A stretch of 32,617 bases of DNA from Sphaerochaetaceae bacterium (lineage in GTDB: Bacteria > Spirochaetota > Spirochaetia > Sphaerochaetales > Sphaerochaetaceae): the NCBI GenBank assembly GCA_024698005.1, contig JAILRW010000110.1, positions 1 through 32,617 of the forward strand, in the 5' to 3' direction. This document shows, piece after piece, positions 1 to 9,126 of this stretch. The notes below the pieces were generated by a model. It was not told the origin of the DNA. It did no database searches and saw nothing but the letters and a program-made list of their open reading frames with translations. Each line of letters opens with the position of its first letter. The stretch's first letter is position 1. The position numbers and the translations under genes were made by a program.

Positions 1-315
1 CGAACCATTGACCTGTAGGTAACCAATCCACGTATATCAGAGTGGTCAAGTGCCGAAAAACTGAAAGTCTTCCCCTTACATTCTTATTGTCAAATATCCT
101 TGGAAAAGGTATTGACGAACGGTCACTTCATATCAGTTAAATATATTTGTTACTAATTGGTAAAACCTCTCGATATAGAGTCTTTATAAACAATCAAGAT
201 GACTTTCTATCAAAGGCTTATGGATCCAAGTGCAAATCTATCTAATGAGTTTCTTATTCTGAATATTTCTAAAAGCTTTTATGAGCCTTTATATGATTTG
301 GAGTTTATGTTTTTG
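1..315. other. No gene recognised at left edge
   Basis: I see no convincing gene here. No tRNA cloverleaf was found by eye. Short open stretches exist on both strands; one on plus (199-441) runs through the gyrA terminator and into the gyrA 3' end, so it is very unlikely to be real. The minus strand of positions 1-95 is open in one frame and could be the edge of a gene continuing to the left, but I recognise no motif in it. Confidence 0.5.
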
Positions 316-348
316 AAAAAAAGCTGCCTGGTATCAATCCAGACAGCT
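316..348 (-). terminator. Rho-independent terminator of gyrBA
   Basis: On the minus strand a 10-bp stem (322-331 with 339-348, one G-U pair) encloses a 7-nt loop and is followed by a short T run (complement of A316-A321). It lies 25 nt after the gyrA stop codon, as expected for the end of the gyrB-gyrA transcript. Confidence 0.85.
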
Positions 349-372
349 ATTAAATTGAATAATACTATTCAG

Positions 373-2916
373 TTATTCTTCAGTCGGAGCCTTTACTTCC
401 TTACTTTCAGTAACAGGAATATCTCCTTCTGCTGTTTCTGAAGAATCATCTGATTCCTCTTCCTGATATTCTGTTACGGCCATTGCAACGATGCTATCAT
501 CTTCCTTCTTGAAGGATGCAACCTTTACACCTGTTGCGGCCCTTCCCTGAATAGAGATTGTATTTACGTGTACTCTTATGGTCTGGCCAAAGAGAGTTAC
601 GAATACAACATCATTGGAATCGTCTACTGCAAGAGCGTTTACAATGTAGTTGTCTCCTTCTATATTGTAAATCTTCTGTCCTCCAGTTGCTCTTCCATGA
701 GCCATAAACTGATCGAATTCAACCTGCTTACCCTTGCCATTAGAAGTTATCATGAGAATTCTCTTATTGTCTTCAACTTTAACAAGGCCTGCAATCTCAT
801 CGTCTTCTACCAACCTCATGGCTCTTACACCATGTGTTGCTCTTCCCATGACTCTGACAGTATCAACACTAGTTCTAAGACCCTTACCCTTCTTAGAAAC
901 ATACATGACTTCATTGCCATCAGTAACGAAGAGAGCCTGAATCAGTTCATCTCCCTCATCCAGAATAATAGCCTTTACACCATGTTTCTTAGCATTTACA
1001 AAGTCATAGAGTTTAACTCTCTTTGTTACACCATACTTAGTGACCATCAAGAGACAATTTTCATTATCAAACTCTTCCTTGGAGAAGCACATCACTGCTG
1101 AAATTTTCTCTTGAGGTTCGATTTCAATAAAGTTCTTGACGATGATACCCTTGGCACCCTTAGCAGCTTCTGGAATCTCATATACGTTAGTATAGTAAGC
1201 CTTTCCTGCATCAGTGATGAACATGATTACATCGTGAGATGAAGCGATGAATAGATGCTTTACAAAGTCATTATCAACAAGTTTTGCACCTCTTACACCC
1301 TTTCCACCTCTGGACTGAGCTCTGTACTCTTCAACAGGCAGTCTCTTACAGAAACCCTTCTCAGAAATAAGAATTGTGACCTGTTCTTCCTTGATGAAAT
1401 CAAGATCATTTACACCAGAAAGTTCGCGTTCATTGATTTCAGTTCTTCTTCTATCTCCGAATCTTGAAGCAATATCTTTGATGCCTTCTTTGACAACACC
1501 AAGAATCTTGTTTCTATCTGCAAGCAGCTCATTGTAGTAAACAATCTTTGCTTCAATGTCAGAAAGTTCATTAAGAATCTTGTCTGTTTCGAGATGTGAA
1601 AGTCTTCCGAGTTTCATATCAATGATGGCATCAGCCTGAATCTGATCAAGTCCAAATGCCTTCTGAAGCTCAAGAGAAGCTATCGTATTGTCTTCACTCT
1701 CCTTGATGATCCTGATTACCTCATCAATATTATCAAGGCCAATCTTCAAACCACGAAGAATATGAGCTCTCTCTTCTGCCTTTCTCAGATCATATCTAGT
1801 TCTTCTCTCGATTACGACTTCTCTGTGATCAATATAGGACTGAAGGATATCCTTGAGTGTAAGAACTCTTGGTCTTCCATCTTTAAGAGCAAGATTATAG
1901 ATACTGAAGTTGGACTGAAGAGCAGTTCTGTTAAAGAGCTTATTAAGTGCAATATTAGCAACTGCACCCTGCTTAAGTTCTACAACAACTCTTAGACCAT
2001 CTCTACCTGATTCATCATGAACAGAAGCTACCTCTGGGAAAGCTTCTCCATCTCTGATGAGATCCTTGATCTTCTTAACAAGGTCAGCCTTGTTGACCTG
2101 GTATGGAAGCTCAGTAAAGATAATTCTATCGTTTCCTCTCTCATGCTCCTCAATTTCGTAGCGTGAGCGAATTACAATCTTACCTCTACCAGTTGTATAT
2201 GCATCAACAATACCCTTTCTACCACAGATAATACCTGCAGAAGGGAAGTCTGGACCCTTTACATAATCCATAAGCTGAAGGTTATCAAGTTCTGGGTTAT
2301 CAATAAGAGCACAGATAGCATCTGTTACCTCATTAAGGTTATGTGGTGCCATGTTTGTTGCCATACCAACTGCAATACCAGAAGTACCATTACAAATAAG
2401 GAATGGGAATGCTGCTGGAAGTACTAATGGCTCTTCAAGAGAGTCATCATAGTTAGGTCCGAAATCAACAGTTTCCTTCTGGATATCAGTGAGCATTTCC
2501 TCACCAATCTTACTCATCTTGGATTCTGTGTATCTCATTGCAGCTGCAGGATCACCATCGATAGAACCGAAGTTACCCTGTGGCTTTACAACTGGATATC
2601 TCAATGAAAAGTCCTGAGCAAGACGAACAAGTGCATCATAAACAGAAGCATCACCATGTGGGTGGTACTTACCAAGTACATCACCAACTACACGAGCACA
2701 CTTCTTGAATGGACCTGAAGATTTGAGGCCCATCTCATACATATCGTAAAGAATTCTTCTGTGTACTGGCTTGAGACCATCGCGGACATCAGGAAGAGCA
2801 CGGCTTACGATGACGGACATAGCATAGTCGATATAGCTCTTTCTCATCTCCTCAGAGAGATCCTTCACATGGAATCTATCTGAATCAACTTGATTGGTAA
2901 TATTTTCGTTATCCAT
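373..2916 (-). CDS. gyrA: DNA gyrase subunit A
   Basis: GyrA is the breakage-reunion subunit of gyrase, which introduces negative supercoils into DNA using ATP bound by GyrB. The 847-residue length is normal. The catalytic tyrosine is Y129 in A-A-M-R-Y-T. The quinolone region [10 protein letters not shown] (about 85-94) has Ala at the position of E. coli Ser83. A GyrA box ([10 protein letters not shown]) lies before the C-terminal pinwheel domain, and an acidic tail of about 30 residues ends the protein. The ATG follows the gyrB stop by 16 nt and has an AGGA-type ribosome site, so it is co-transcribed with gyrB. Because gyrB-gyrA diverges from dnaA, both units probably run away from the origin. 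Confidence 0.98.
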   Translation of the reverse strand: MDNENITNQVDSDRFHVKDLSEEMRKSYIDYAMSVIVSRALPDVRDGLKPVHRRILYDMYEMGLKSSGPFKKCARVVGDVLGKYHPHGDASVYDALVRLAQDFSLRYPVVKPQGNFGSIDGDPAAAMRYTESKMSKIGEEMLTDIQKETVDFGPNYDDSLEEPLVLPAAFPFLICNGTSGIAVGMATNMAPHNLNEVTDAICALIDNPELDNLQLMDYVKGPDFPSAGIICGRKGIVDAYTTGRGKIVIRSRYEIEEHERGNDRIIFTELPYQVNKADLVKKIKDLIRDGEAFPEVASVHDESGRDGLRVVVELKQGAVANIALNKLFNRTALQSNFSIYNLALKDGRPRVLTLKDILQSYIDHREVVIERRTRYDLRKAEERAHILRGLKIGLDNIDEVIRIIKESEDNTIASLELQKAFGLDQIQADAIIDMKLGRLSHLETDKILNELSDIEAKIVYYNELLADRNKILGVVKEGIKDIASRFGDRRRTEINERELSGVNDLDFIKEEQVTILISEKGFCKRLPVEEYRAQSRGGKGVRGAKLVDNDFVKHLFIASSHDVIMFITDAGKAYYTNVYEIPEAAKGAKGIIVKNFIEIEPQEKISAVMCFSKEEFDNENCLLMVTKYGVTKRVKLYDFVNAKKHGVKAIILDEGDELIQALFVTDGNEVMYVSKKGKGLRTSVDTVRVMGRATHGVRAMRLVEDDEIAGLVKVEDNKRILMITSNGKGKQVEFDQFMAHGRATGGQKIYNIEGDNYIVNALAVDDSNDVVFVTLFGQTIRVHVNTISIQGRAATGVKVASFKKEDDSIVAMAVTEYQEEESDDSSETAEGDIPVTESKEVKAPTEE

Positions 2917-2932
2917 ATTCTGTCCTTATCCT

Positions 2933-4960
2933 TTAAGCATCGATAGTCGCATAAGTTGCGTTCTTCTCGATGTATAGCTTTCTAGGCTCTACATCTTCAC
3001 CCATAAGCATAGCGAAGGTTCTATCTGCCTCTTCAGCATCGTTCAGAGAGATCTGAGTGATGTGCCTGGTCTCTGGGTTCATTGTTGTTTCCCAAAGCTG
3101 TTCAGGATTCATTTCACCAAGACCTTTATATCTCTGGATAGGAATTTTATCTTCACTTATACCATTACCATACTCTTCGATGATTCTAGTTCTAGCATCC
3201 TCATCATAAGCATAGTAATCTCTCTTGTTTATTGTGATCTTATAGAGAGGTGGCATAGCAAAATAGATGTATCCAGCGTCGATAAGAGGTCTCATGTATC
3301 TGAAGAAGAAAGTGAGCAATAATGTCCTAATATGGCTTCCATCGACATCGGCATCGGCCATAATGAAGATTTTATGATATCGACACTTGTTTATATCGAA
3401 TACAATTTCATCGTTTTCACTCTGCTGATTATTGTATCTTGTCAATCCTGCACCAATAGATGCAATGACTGGCTGAAGCTTTTCGTTTACAAGAACTTTG
3501 AACTCCTGAGCCTTCTCTACATTGAGCATCTTACCCCAGAGAGAGAGGATTGCCTGATACTTTCTATCTCTGCCCTGAGCAGCTGAACCACCTGCAGAGT
3601 CACCCTCGACGATGAAAAGCTCTCTGAGAGCTGGATCTTTCTCAGAACAATCTTTGAGCTTATCAGGAAGACCAAGACCAGTAGTCTGCTTTCTGATCTG
3701 CTCACGAGCCTTTCTTGCAGCTATTCTACCAAGAGCTGCTGCAATAGCCTTATCTAGAAGTGTGTTGATATCATCAGGGAACTCTTCAAAGTGCTCTGTG
3801 AGTTTTTGCATGACAAGAGAAACAACAATTGGCTTTACATTACTGTTGCCAAGTTTCATCTTTGTCTGACCCTCGAACTGAGGATTTGCAATCTTTACAG
3901 AAACAACGCCTGTGAGACCTTCGTTGATATCAGTATTCTCGAGCTTATCATTACCGAACTTCTTGAGCATCTTCTGATTTTTCTGAAGCTGCTGATTGAA
4001 TACTCTGAGAATTGCTTCCTTGAAGCCTGAGTAGTGTGTACCACCCTCACGAGTATTGATGTTGTTTACGAATGAATAGACCTTCTCATCGTACTTGTCA
4101 TTGTATTCAAGCGCGACTTCAACAATTACATCATCCTTTACAGCAGAGAAAGCAATAGGCTTGATGATAGCTCTCTTTGAATAGTAATCGTCAAGGAAGC
4201 TTACATATTCCTTGAGACCACCTTCAGAATGAAACTCTTCATGAAGTTCAGGTTCAACTCTCTTATCAGTGATTGAAATTGCAATACCATGGTTGAGATA
4301 GCTGAGTTCTCTGAAACGGTTTGAAAGTGTTTCATAGTTAAAGCTATTTACCTGCATTACCTCAAAGTCAGGAGTAAAACGAATTTTTGTACCTGTCTTT
4401 TCTGGATCACATTCACCTATAACTTTTACTTCATCTTCAGGAACGCCTCTGTGGTATACCTGGCGATAGATTTTACCATCTCTGCAGACAGTTGCCTCTA
4501 ACCAGCTAGAAAGTGCGTTTACACAAGAAACACCAACACCATGAAGGCCACCAGAAACCTTATAAGAACCTTTTTCGAACTTACCACCAGCGTTGAGCTT
4601 TGTAAGACATACTTCAAGAGTACTTACACCTGCCTGAGGATGGATATCGACAGGAATACCTCGTCCGTTATCCTCAACAGTACAGATTTCTCCAATATTC
4701 TCATCCCTCTCGAAGGAAATCTGGATTTTATCACAATAACCAGCCATAGCTTCATCGATACTGTTATCGAGTACCTCATAAACTAAATGGTGAAGACCAT
4801 CAATTCCAGTTGTACCGATGTACATACCAGGGCGGAGTCTTACATGTTCCAGACCTTCAAGAATCTTAATGTCCTTGGCACCAGAATATTCACTGTTGCC
4901 TTTCATCTGCTCAACAGCAGATTCCTCGGAAATTTCCACACTAATAGTGTTTTCTTCCAT
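2933..4960 (-). CDS. gyrB: DNA gyrase subunit B
   Basis: GyrB is the ATPase subunit of gyrase. The GHKL ATPase motifs are visible: the N-S-I-D-E helix (66-70), D-N-G-R-G-I-P (97-103) and the G-G-L-H-G-V-G lid (137-143). The TOPRIM domain carries E-G-D-S-A-G-G-S-A (452-460) and D-A-D-V-D-G-S-H (536-543), which bind the Mg ions. The length of 675 residues is typical of the shorter GyrB class without the large E. coli insertion. The usual P-L-R-G-K-I-L-N-V-E-K reads S-L-W-G-K-M-L-N-V-E-K here; the W-G-K-M variant is one I associate with spirochaetes (recollection, not checked). An AAGGA site lies 8 nt before the ATG. It is the first gene of the gyrB-gyrA operon and divergent from dnaA. Confidence 0.98.
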   Translation of the reverse strand: MEENTISVEISEESAVEQMKGNSEYSGAKDIKILEGLEHVRLRPGMYIGTTGIDGLHHLVYEVLDNSIDEAMAGYCDKIQISFERDENIGEICTVEDNGRGIPVDIHPQAGVSTLEVCLTKLNAGGKFEKGSYKVSGGLHGVGVSCVNALSSWLEATVCRDGKIYRQVYHRGVPEDEVKVIGECDPEKTGTKIRFTPDFEVMQVNSFNYETLSNRFRELSYLNHGIAISITDKRVEPELHEEFHSEGGLKEYVSFLDDYYSKRAIIKPIAFSAVKDDVIVEVALEYNDKYDEKVYSFVNNINTREGGTHYSGFKEAILRVFNQQLQKNQKMLKKFGNDKLENTDINEGLTGVVSVKIANPQFEGQTKMKLGNSNVKPIVVSLVMQKLTEHFEEFPDDINTLLDKAIAAALGRIAARKAREQIRKQTTGLGLPDKLKDCSEKDPALRELFIVEGDSAGGSAAQGRDRKYQAILSLWGKMLNVEKAQEFKVLVNEKLQPVIASIGAGLTRYNNQQSENDEIVFDINKCRYHKIFIMADADVDGSHIRTLLLTFFFRYMRPLIDAGYIYFAMPPLYKITINKRDYYAYDEDARTRIIEEYGNGISEDKIPIQRYKGLGEMNPEQLWETTMNPETRHITQISLNDAEEADRTFAMLMGEDVEPRKLYIEKNATYATIDA

Positions 4961-5033
4961 CTATAAAATCCTTGATAAAAAATTTAATATGATAAAAGCA
5001 ATCCCTTATAGGAATTACATTTTTCATGCATTA

Positions 5034-5063
5034 ATTGTAACATTTTTGACATTTTTTAGACAA
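5034..5063 (-). promoter_or_regulatory. Probable sigma70 promoter for gyrBA
   Basis: On the minus strand TTGTCT (5058-5063) is separated by 18 nt from TACAAT (5034-5039). It reads toward gyrB, whose ATG lies about 73 nt downstream of the -10. This is a by-eye match to sigma70 consensus. Confidence 0.5.
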
Positions 5064-5077
5064 GTGAATGGACAAAA

Positions 5078-5120
5078 ATAATTATTAATATATCTTTATA
5101 TAATATATATATTTATTAAT
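5078..5120. other. Very AT-rich stretch between gyrB and dnaA
   Basis: About 43 nt consisting almost only of A and T, with alternating TA runs, lie in the divergent gyrB-dnaA gap. Such a stretch could be a DNA-unwinding element, or simply part of the two divergent promoters. No exact TTTTCAACA box is present in this gap, which argues against it being the main DnaA-binding site. Confidence 0.35.
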
Positions 5121-5140
5121 ATCACAAAACTTATTTTCAG

Positions 5141-5170
5141 TTGTACTTGAGAAAAAGCCCTTCTTAGAAT
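5141..5170 (+). promoter_or_regulatory. Probable sigma70 promoter for dnaA
   Basis: TTGTAC (5141-5146) is separated by 18 nt from TAGAAT (5165-5170). The dnaA ATG is 26 nt beyond the -10, leaving a short leader that carries a GGAGAG ribosome site. Confidence 0.45.
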
Positions 5171-5196
5171 TATCATTAAACATTGAGGAGAGTTTT

Positions 5197-6528
5197 ATGT
5201 CACTAGAAAATTATTGGAATGAAGCATTAAAAAAGGTCTCTACAACAATGGATGCTGGAAAGGCTATGTGGCTAGATTTCATCAATTATTCTGGTGAAGA
5301 TGGCGATACTCTTCTTCTTTCCTGTGACGCAGAAATGTACAGAGAGAACTTCAATACAGAATGCAAGAAGGATATTCAGAAGGCTCTTGATACTATTGCA
5401 AATAAGCATATTGAGATAGATCTATCTGTAAATGAAGAAGATAAGAAACCAGAAAAAAAGAGTATTAAAAAAGAAGCTCCTACAAGAAAAACCAACTCTT
5501 ATCTTAACAAGAATTATACATTTGATAATTTCATTCCTTGTGAGAATACAAACTTTGCATACACTGCAGCAAAGGCAATTGCAATCAACCCAGGATCGAG
5601 CTATAACCCTTGTCTGATTTATGGTGGAGTAGGTCTTGGAAAGACTCATCTTCTTGAATCAATAGGCAATTATATTGAAGAAAAAACACCTCAAAAAAAT
5701 GTAATTTATGTAACTGCGGAATCTTTTACAAATGACTATATCAATAGCCTGGCAGGCAAGAAAATATCCGATTTTAGGATCAAATATAGAAAAGCAGACG
5801 TTCTTTTGATAGATGATATACATTTTCTTGATGAGAAAATATCTACCCAGGAAGAACTGTTCCATACATTTAATGACCTATATGAAAAGGGTCACCAGAT
5901 CATATTCACTTGTGATCGTCCAGTAAGTGAACTTCCTAACTTTACTGATCGTTTGAAATCAAGATTTACAAGAGGTATTAACTTAAGTCTTACAGCCCCT
6001 GATTATGAAACAAGAGTCGCAATTCTAAAGAAGAAATGCGAAGAAAAGAATACCTATATAAGTGATTCTGTAATTAACTATATAGCAGAGAATGTAAAGA
6101 CAAATGTAAGAGACCTTGAAGGCTCTCTTACAACACTTATTGCATATACAAATCTACTTCAAACGGATATAACACTCGATATTGCAAAGGATCAGCTAAA
6201 ACACCTTATATCTGCTCCTACTGCAAGCGAGCAGGATATTTCTCTCGTCGATATAACAAAAGTTGTAGCATCCTATTACAATGTAGAGCCAACACAAATC
6301 AGAAGTAAATCCAGAACTGCAATAATAAAGGATTCAAGAAACGTTGCAATTTTCCTCTCCAGGAAGATTACACAGTACTCAACAACTGAGATAGGTAATT
6401 TCTTCAATAGAGATCACTCTACAATTACTCACTCAATTGACTTGATTGAAAAGGAAAAAAAGACAAATTCAGATCTTGCTGCTAATCTTGATGAAATTGA
6501 AGCAAAGATTAAAGCAAAAGCTAAATAA
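5197..6528 (+). CDS. dnaA: Chromosomal replication initiator DnaA
   Basis: DnaA is the AAA+ protein that binds DnaA boxes and melts the origin. The 443 residues show domain I (about 1-75), a short charged linker (about 76-105), the AAA+ domain with Walker A G-G-V-G-L-G-K-T (143-150) and Walker B V-L-L-I-D-D (202-207), and domain IV with the DNA-binding signature D-H-S-T-I-T-H-S (406-413). Domain II is much shorter than in E. coli. The start is supported by GGAGAG 5 nt upstream. The gene is followed by a terminator and then the large inverted repeat, so dnaN probably has its own promoter. Confidence 0.98.
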   Translation: MSLENYWNEALKKVSTTMDAGKAMWLDFINYSGEDGDTLLLSCDAEMYRENFNTECKKDIQKALDTIANKHIEIDLSVNEEDKKPEKKSIKKEAPTRKTNSYLNKNYTFDNFIPCENTNFAYTAAKAIAINPGSSYNPCLIYGGVGLGKTHLLESIGNYIEEKTPQKNVIYVTAESFTNDYINSLAGKKISDFRIKYRKADVLLIDDIHFLDEKISTQEELFHTFNDLYEKGHQIIFTCDRPVSELPNFTDRLKSRFTRGINLSLTAPDYETRVAILKKKCEEKNTYISDSVINYIAENVKTNVRDLEGSLTTLIAYTNLLQTDITLDIAKDQLKHLISAPTASEQDISLVDITKVVASYYNVEPTQIRSKSRTAIIKDSRNVAIFLSRKITQYSTTEIGNFFNRDHSTITHSIDLIEKEKKTNSDLAANLDEIEAKIKAKAK

Positions 6529-6554
6529 CTATATTTATTAGTTGATTAATTAAT

Positions 6555-6586
6555 GACCTTCATTATTTTATTGGAGGTCTTTTTTT
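6555..6586 (+). terminator. Rho-independent terminator of dnaA
   Basis: A 7-bp stem (6555-6561 with 6573-6579, one G-U pair) is followed by seven T residues (6580-6586). The last four T residues are also the first bases of the left arm of the inverted repeat. Confidence 0.7.
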
Positions 6587-6845
6587 GTTGAAAACTCTGT
6601 TGAAAACTATACTGAAAAGTTGTTTAAATCATATATTAAACATGTTCAAAACCTGTTTATTAAAAACTATCATTTTGTTGAAAAGTTTATTTGAAATGTT
6701 TAAAAGTCTAAAAACTTATATTGAGAGTAAAAAGTTTTCAGTTTTTTCAACAAAATGATAGTTTTTAATAAACAGGTTTTGAACATGTTTAATATATGAT
6801 TTAAACAACTTTTCAGTATAGTTTTCAACAGAGTTTTCAACAAAA
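6583..6845. repeat. oriC: Perfect 102-bp inverted repeat, candidate oriC
   Basis: The left arm 6583-6684 and right arm 6744-6845 are exact reverse complements over 102 nt, checked base by base, with a 59-nt AT-rich spacer (6685-6743). Each arm contains three exact copies of TTTTCAACA, pointing in opposite directions in the two arms. The element lies between dnaA and dnaN, the commonest place for a bacterial origin, and is followed by an AT-rich stretch (6846-6910) that could unwind. Whether it is the functional origin is inferred from box content and position; the repeat itself is seen directly. Confidence 0.75.
6586..6842. promoter_or_regulatory. Mirrored cluster of six candidate DnaA boxes
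   Basis: TGTTGAAAA occurs at 6586-6594, 6598-6606 and 6676-6684. Its reverse complement TTTTCAACA occurs at 6744-6752, 6822-6830 and 6834-6842. The outer pair in each arm is spaced 12 bp start to start, about one helical turn. The motif differs from E. coli TTATCCACA at two positions. A near match TGTTCAAAA occurs at 6643-6651, with its mirror in the right arm. That these bind DnaA is inferred from clustering and position. Confidence 0.65.
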
Positions 6846-6888
6846 TAATTTTTCATTAATATTACTACGAATAATTTAAATTTTATTA

Positions 6889-6894
6889 TATAAT
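6889..6894 (+). promoter_or_regulatory. Candidate -10 element for dnaN
   Basis: A perfect TATAAT lies 29 nt before the dnaN ATG, just beyond the right arm of the inverted repeat. No good -35 is seen at the standard distance. The flanking AT-rich DNA makes a chance match possible. Confidence 0.35.
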
Positions 6895-6923
6895 AACTAT
6901 CATAATAAAAAACGGAGAATAAT

Positions 6924-8030
6924 ATGAAATTCACTTGCCAGAGAGACACTATTCTAAAAGAAATTGAATACGCAAACAATTTTACAAGTCAGAGAAACTC
7001 ACTGACTATATCCTCAAATATTCTTCTGGAAAACTTTAATAATTTACTTACCATAAAGAGTACTGATAATAAACTTGGCTTTACTACTTCATTCCCTGTA
7101 GCTACAGAAATTCCAGGTGCAACAACAGTTACCTGTGATAAATTTCTTGCCATTCTAAAAAATCTTCCTTCTTCTGATATTGTATTTGAGGATGACAATG
7201 AAAAAATGGCTATCTATCCTATTGGAGAAGGAACAAAGATAAAGTTCAATCTTAAGACTCTTCCTGCTGATAGATTCCCTGAACTTCTTACTATTGAAGA
7301 AAGTTCATATTTCTCACTTTCACAGAGAGATTTCTTTGATATGATCTCAAAGACTTCATTTGCTGTTGGAACAGATGAAACCAAGTACTTCCTAACAGGT
7401 GTCTATCTTGAAAAGAAGGATGATAAGCTTGTAATGGTTGCAACTGATGGAAAGAGACTAAGCTGCATAAATAAAACATTTGAGCAGCAGATTCCAGATT
7501 TCCCATCTTGTATAATCCCTGTAAAGTTTTTGAATATCCTCTCTATTATTGGTGCAGGTGAAGGTATATTCTCCCTAGCAATTACTCCTTCCTCTATTTT
7601 TGCTTCAGTAAATGGTCACTTTATCTATTCTTCTTTGATAATTGGTCAGTATCCAGCATATGAAAGAGTAATCCCACCTGAATTTACTTATAGATGCAAG
7701 GTAAATGTATCTGAAATGATTTCAGCTATAAACCGCGTATCTCTCTTTGTAGATAACTCAAGCAAGAAAATATATCTTGATATAAATCAGGATGGAATTA
7801 TGGTAAGCGGTGAGAATGCTGAGCTTGGTGATGCAAAAGAAATCGTTCAGTGCGAGTATGCAGGTCCTGAAGCAAAGATATCTTTCAATATCAACTTCTT
7901 TAAGACACCTCTTACAAAGATTGATACTGATAACTTCATGCTTTGCTATAATACTGTTACTTCTGCTATGGCAATCTTCTCTGAACCAGAGAAGGACTAT
8001 ATCTTTATAATCATGCCAATGCACGGCTGA
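6924..8030 (+). CDS. dnaN: DNA polymerase III beta clamp
   Basis: The sliding clamp encircles DNA as a dimer and tethers the replicative polymerase. The 368 residues fit three clamp domains of about 120 residues each. The N-terminus (M-K-F-T-C-Q-R-D) and the C-terminal end I-I-M-P-M-H-G, like the usual P-M-R-L clamp ending, are typical. A GGAG ribosome site precedes the ATG. The stop is separated from the recF ATG by a single nucleotide, so dnaN, recF and dciA are probably translationally coupled. Confidence 0.97.
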   Translation: MKFTCQRDTILKEIEYANNFTSQRNSLTISSNILLENFNNLLTIKSTDNKLGFTTSFPVATEIPGATTVTCDKFLAILKNLPSSDIVFEDDNEKMAIYPIGEGTKIKFNLKTLPADRFPELLTIEESSYFSLSQRDFFDMISKTSFAVGTDETKYFLTGVYLEKKDDKLVMVATDGKRLSCINKTFEQQIPDFPSCIIPVKFLNILSIIGAGEGIFSLAITPSSIFASVNGHFIYSSLIIGQYPAYERVIPPEFTYRCKVNVSEMISAINRVSLFVDNSSKKIYLDINQDGIMVSGENAELGDAKEIVQCEYAGPEAKISFNINFFKTPLTKIDTDNFMLCYNTVTSAMAIFSEPEKDYIFIIMPMHG

Positions 8031-8031
8031 T

Positions 8032-9126
8032 ATGAGATTTGAGTCTTTAAAATATAGAAATTTTAGAAACATAGGCAGTCTAGAATTCAATTCTGCTGCC
8101 TCTGATGTTGTACTTGAGGGTGTTAATGGTCAGGGAAAGACCAACATCCTCGAGTCTGTTTATACACTTTCTTATGGATCTTCTTTCAGAACACAGAATT
8201 TCAGAGAAATGATTACATTTGGTGAAAACAATATGTATATTTCCGGTGTAGTTCTCACTGATGAAGGAGATAGAAGAGTTATTGAATACTCAATCAAAGA
8301 TGGAAAGAGAGAAATCCAGCTTGATGGAAAGAAAATTCTAGATAGAAAAGAACTTATTTATAATTTTCCTTCAATTGTATTTTCACATGAGGATATAAAC
8401 TTTGTTAAAGGTGAACCTGAAAGTAGAAGAAGATTCTTTGATCAGACTTTCAGTATGTATAATCCATCTTATTTGGATCAGATAAGAAGATATAGAGTAA
8501 TACTCAATCAAAGAAATGCTGCTTTGAAAAATGGACAGTACTCTCTTATTCCTCTTTATGATGGTCGTCTTGCAATCTATGGACTTGATATTATGAAGTC
8601 AAGAAGAGAAGGTCTTGAAGGTTTCAAGACTATGTTTTCTGATCTGTATAAAAAGATTTCAAATACTGATAAGAATCTTGATATTGTTTATCAGCCAAGC
8701 TGGAAAGATCTTGATAGTGTTGATGATATTATTAGCTATCTTGAAAGTACCAGGGAAAGAGATAAAAAGATGAATACTACAACTTCTGGTATTCATAGAG
8801 ATAGGTTCACTGTATTTGATGAGATGGGTCCATTTGTCCAGACAGGTTCTACTGGACAGGTAAGATTGGCCTCTCTTCTTTTTAGAGTTGCAGAAGCACG
8901 CTTCTTTACAGAAAAGACTGGAAAATATCCTATATTGCTACTTGATGACGTACTTTTGGAGTTAGATAGCGATAAGAGGGCATCATTTTTAAATGAGTTA
9001 TCTGGTTATAGCCAGGCCTTCTATACTTTTTTGCCTAGAGAAAACTACTTTGAGTCTTCAGATAAAACTATTCTCAGGTATATAGTTAAAGAAGGAAGGG
9101 TAGAGAATGCAGAAAAAGCCAATTGA
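8032..9126 (+). CDS. recF: DNA replication and repair protein RecF
   Basis: RecF is an SMC-like ATPase that helps load RecA at gaps through RecO and RecR. Walker A is G-V-N-G-Q-G-K-T-N (30-38). The ABC signature region reads S-T-G-Q-V-R-L-A (about 270), and Walker B is I-L-L-L-D-D-V-L-L-E-L-D (about 301-312). The 364-residue length is normal. It starts 1 nt after dnaN and its 3' end overlaps dciA by 20 nt, so it is part of the dnaN-recF-dciA unit. Confidence 0.97.
   Translation: MRFESLKYRNFRNIGSLEFNSAASDVVLEGVNGQGKTNILESVYTLSYGSSFRTQNFREMITFGENNMYISGVVLTDEGDRRVIEYSIKDGKREIQLDGKKILDRKELIYNFPSIVFSHEDINFVKGEPESRRRFFDQTFSMYNPSYLDQIRRYRVILNQRNAALKNGQYSLIPLYDGRLAIYGLDIMKSRREGLEGFKTMFSDLYKKISNTDKNLDIVYQPSWKDLDSVDDIISYLESTRERDKKMNTTTSGIHRDRFTVFDEMGPFVQTGSTGQVRLASLLFRVAEARFFTEKTGKYPILLLDDVLLELDSDKRASFLNELSGYSQAFYTFLPRENYFESSDKTILRYIVKEGRVENAEKAN

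Noticed and set aside
199-441. 80-codon open frame on plus at the left edge
   Set aside because: It runs through the gyrA terminator and into the gyrA 3' end and resembles no family I know.
5078-5120. gyrB-dnaA gap as the main origin
   Set aside because: It is AT-rich but contains no exact TTTTCAACA box, unlike the dnaA-dnaN and murA-rsmE gaps.
6583-6845. Inverted repeat as a MITE or insertion sequence
   Set aside because: No target-site duplication is visible at the outer ends, there is no transposase, and the arms are packed with candidate DnaA boxes next to dnaA. A mobile origin cannot be fully excluded.
6716-6979. 87-codon open frame on minus across the inverted repeat
   Set aside because: It covers the right arm of the repeat and the dnaN start, and its composition reflects the repeat rather than a protein.
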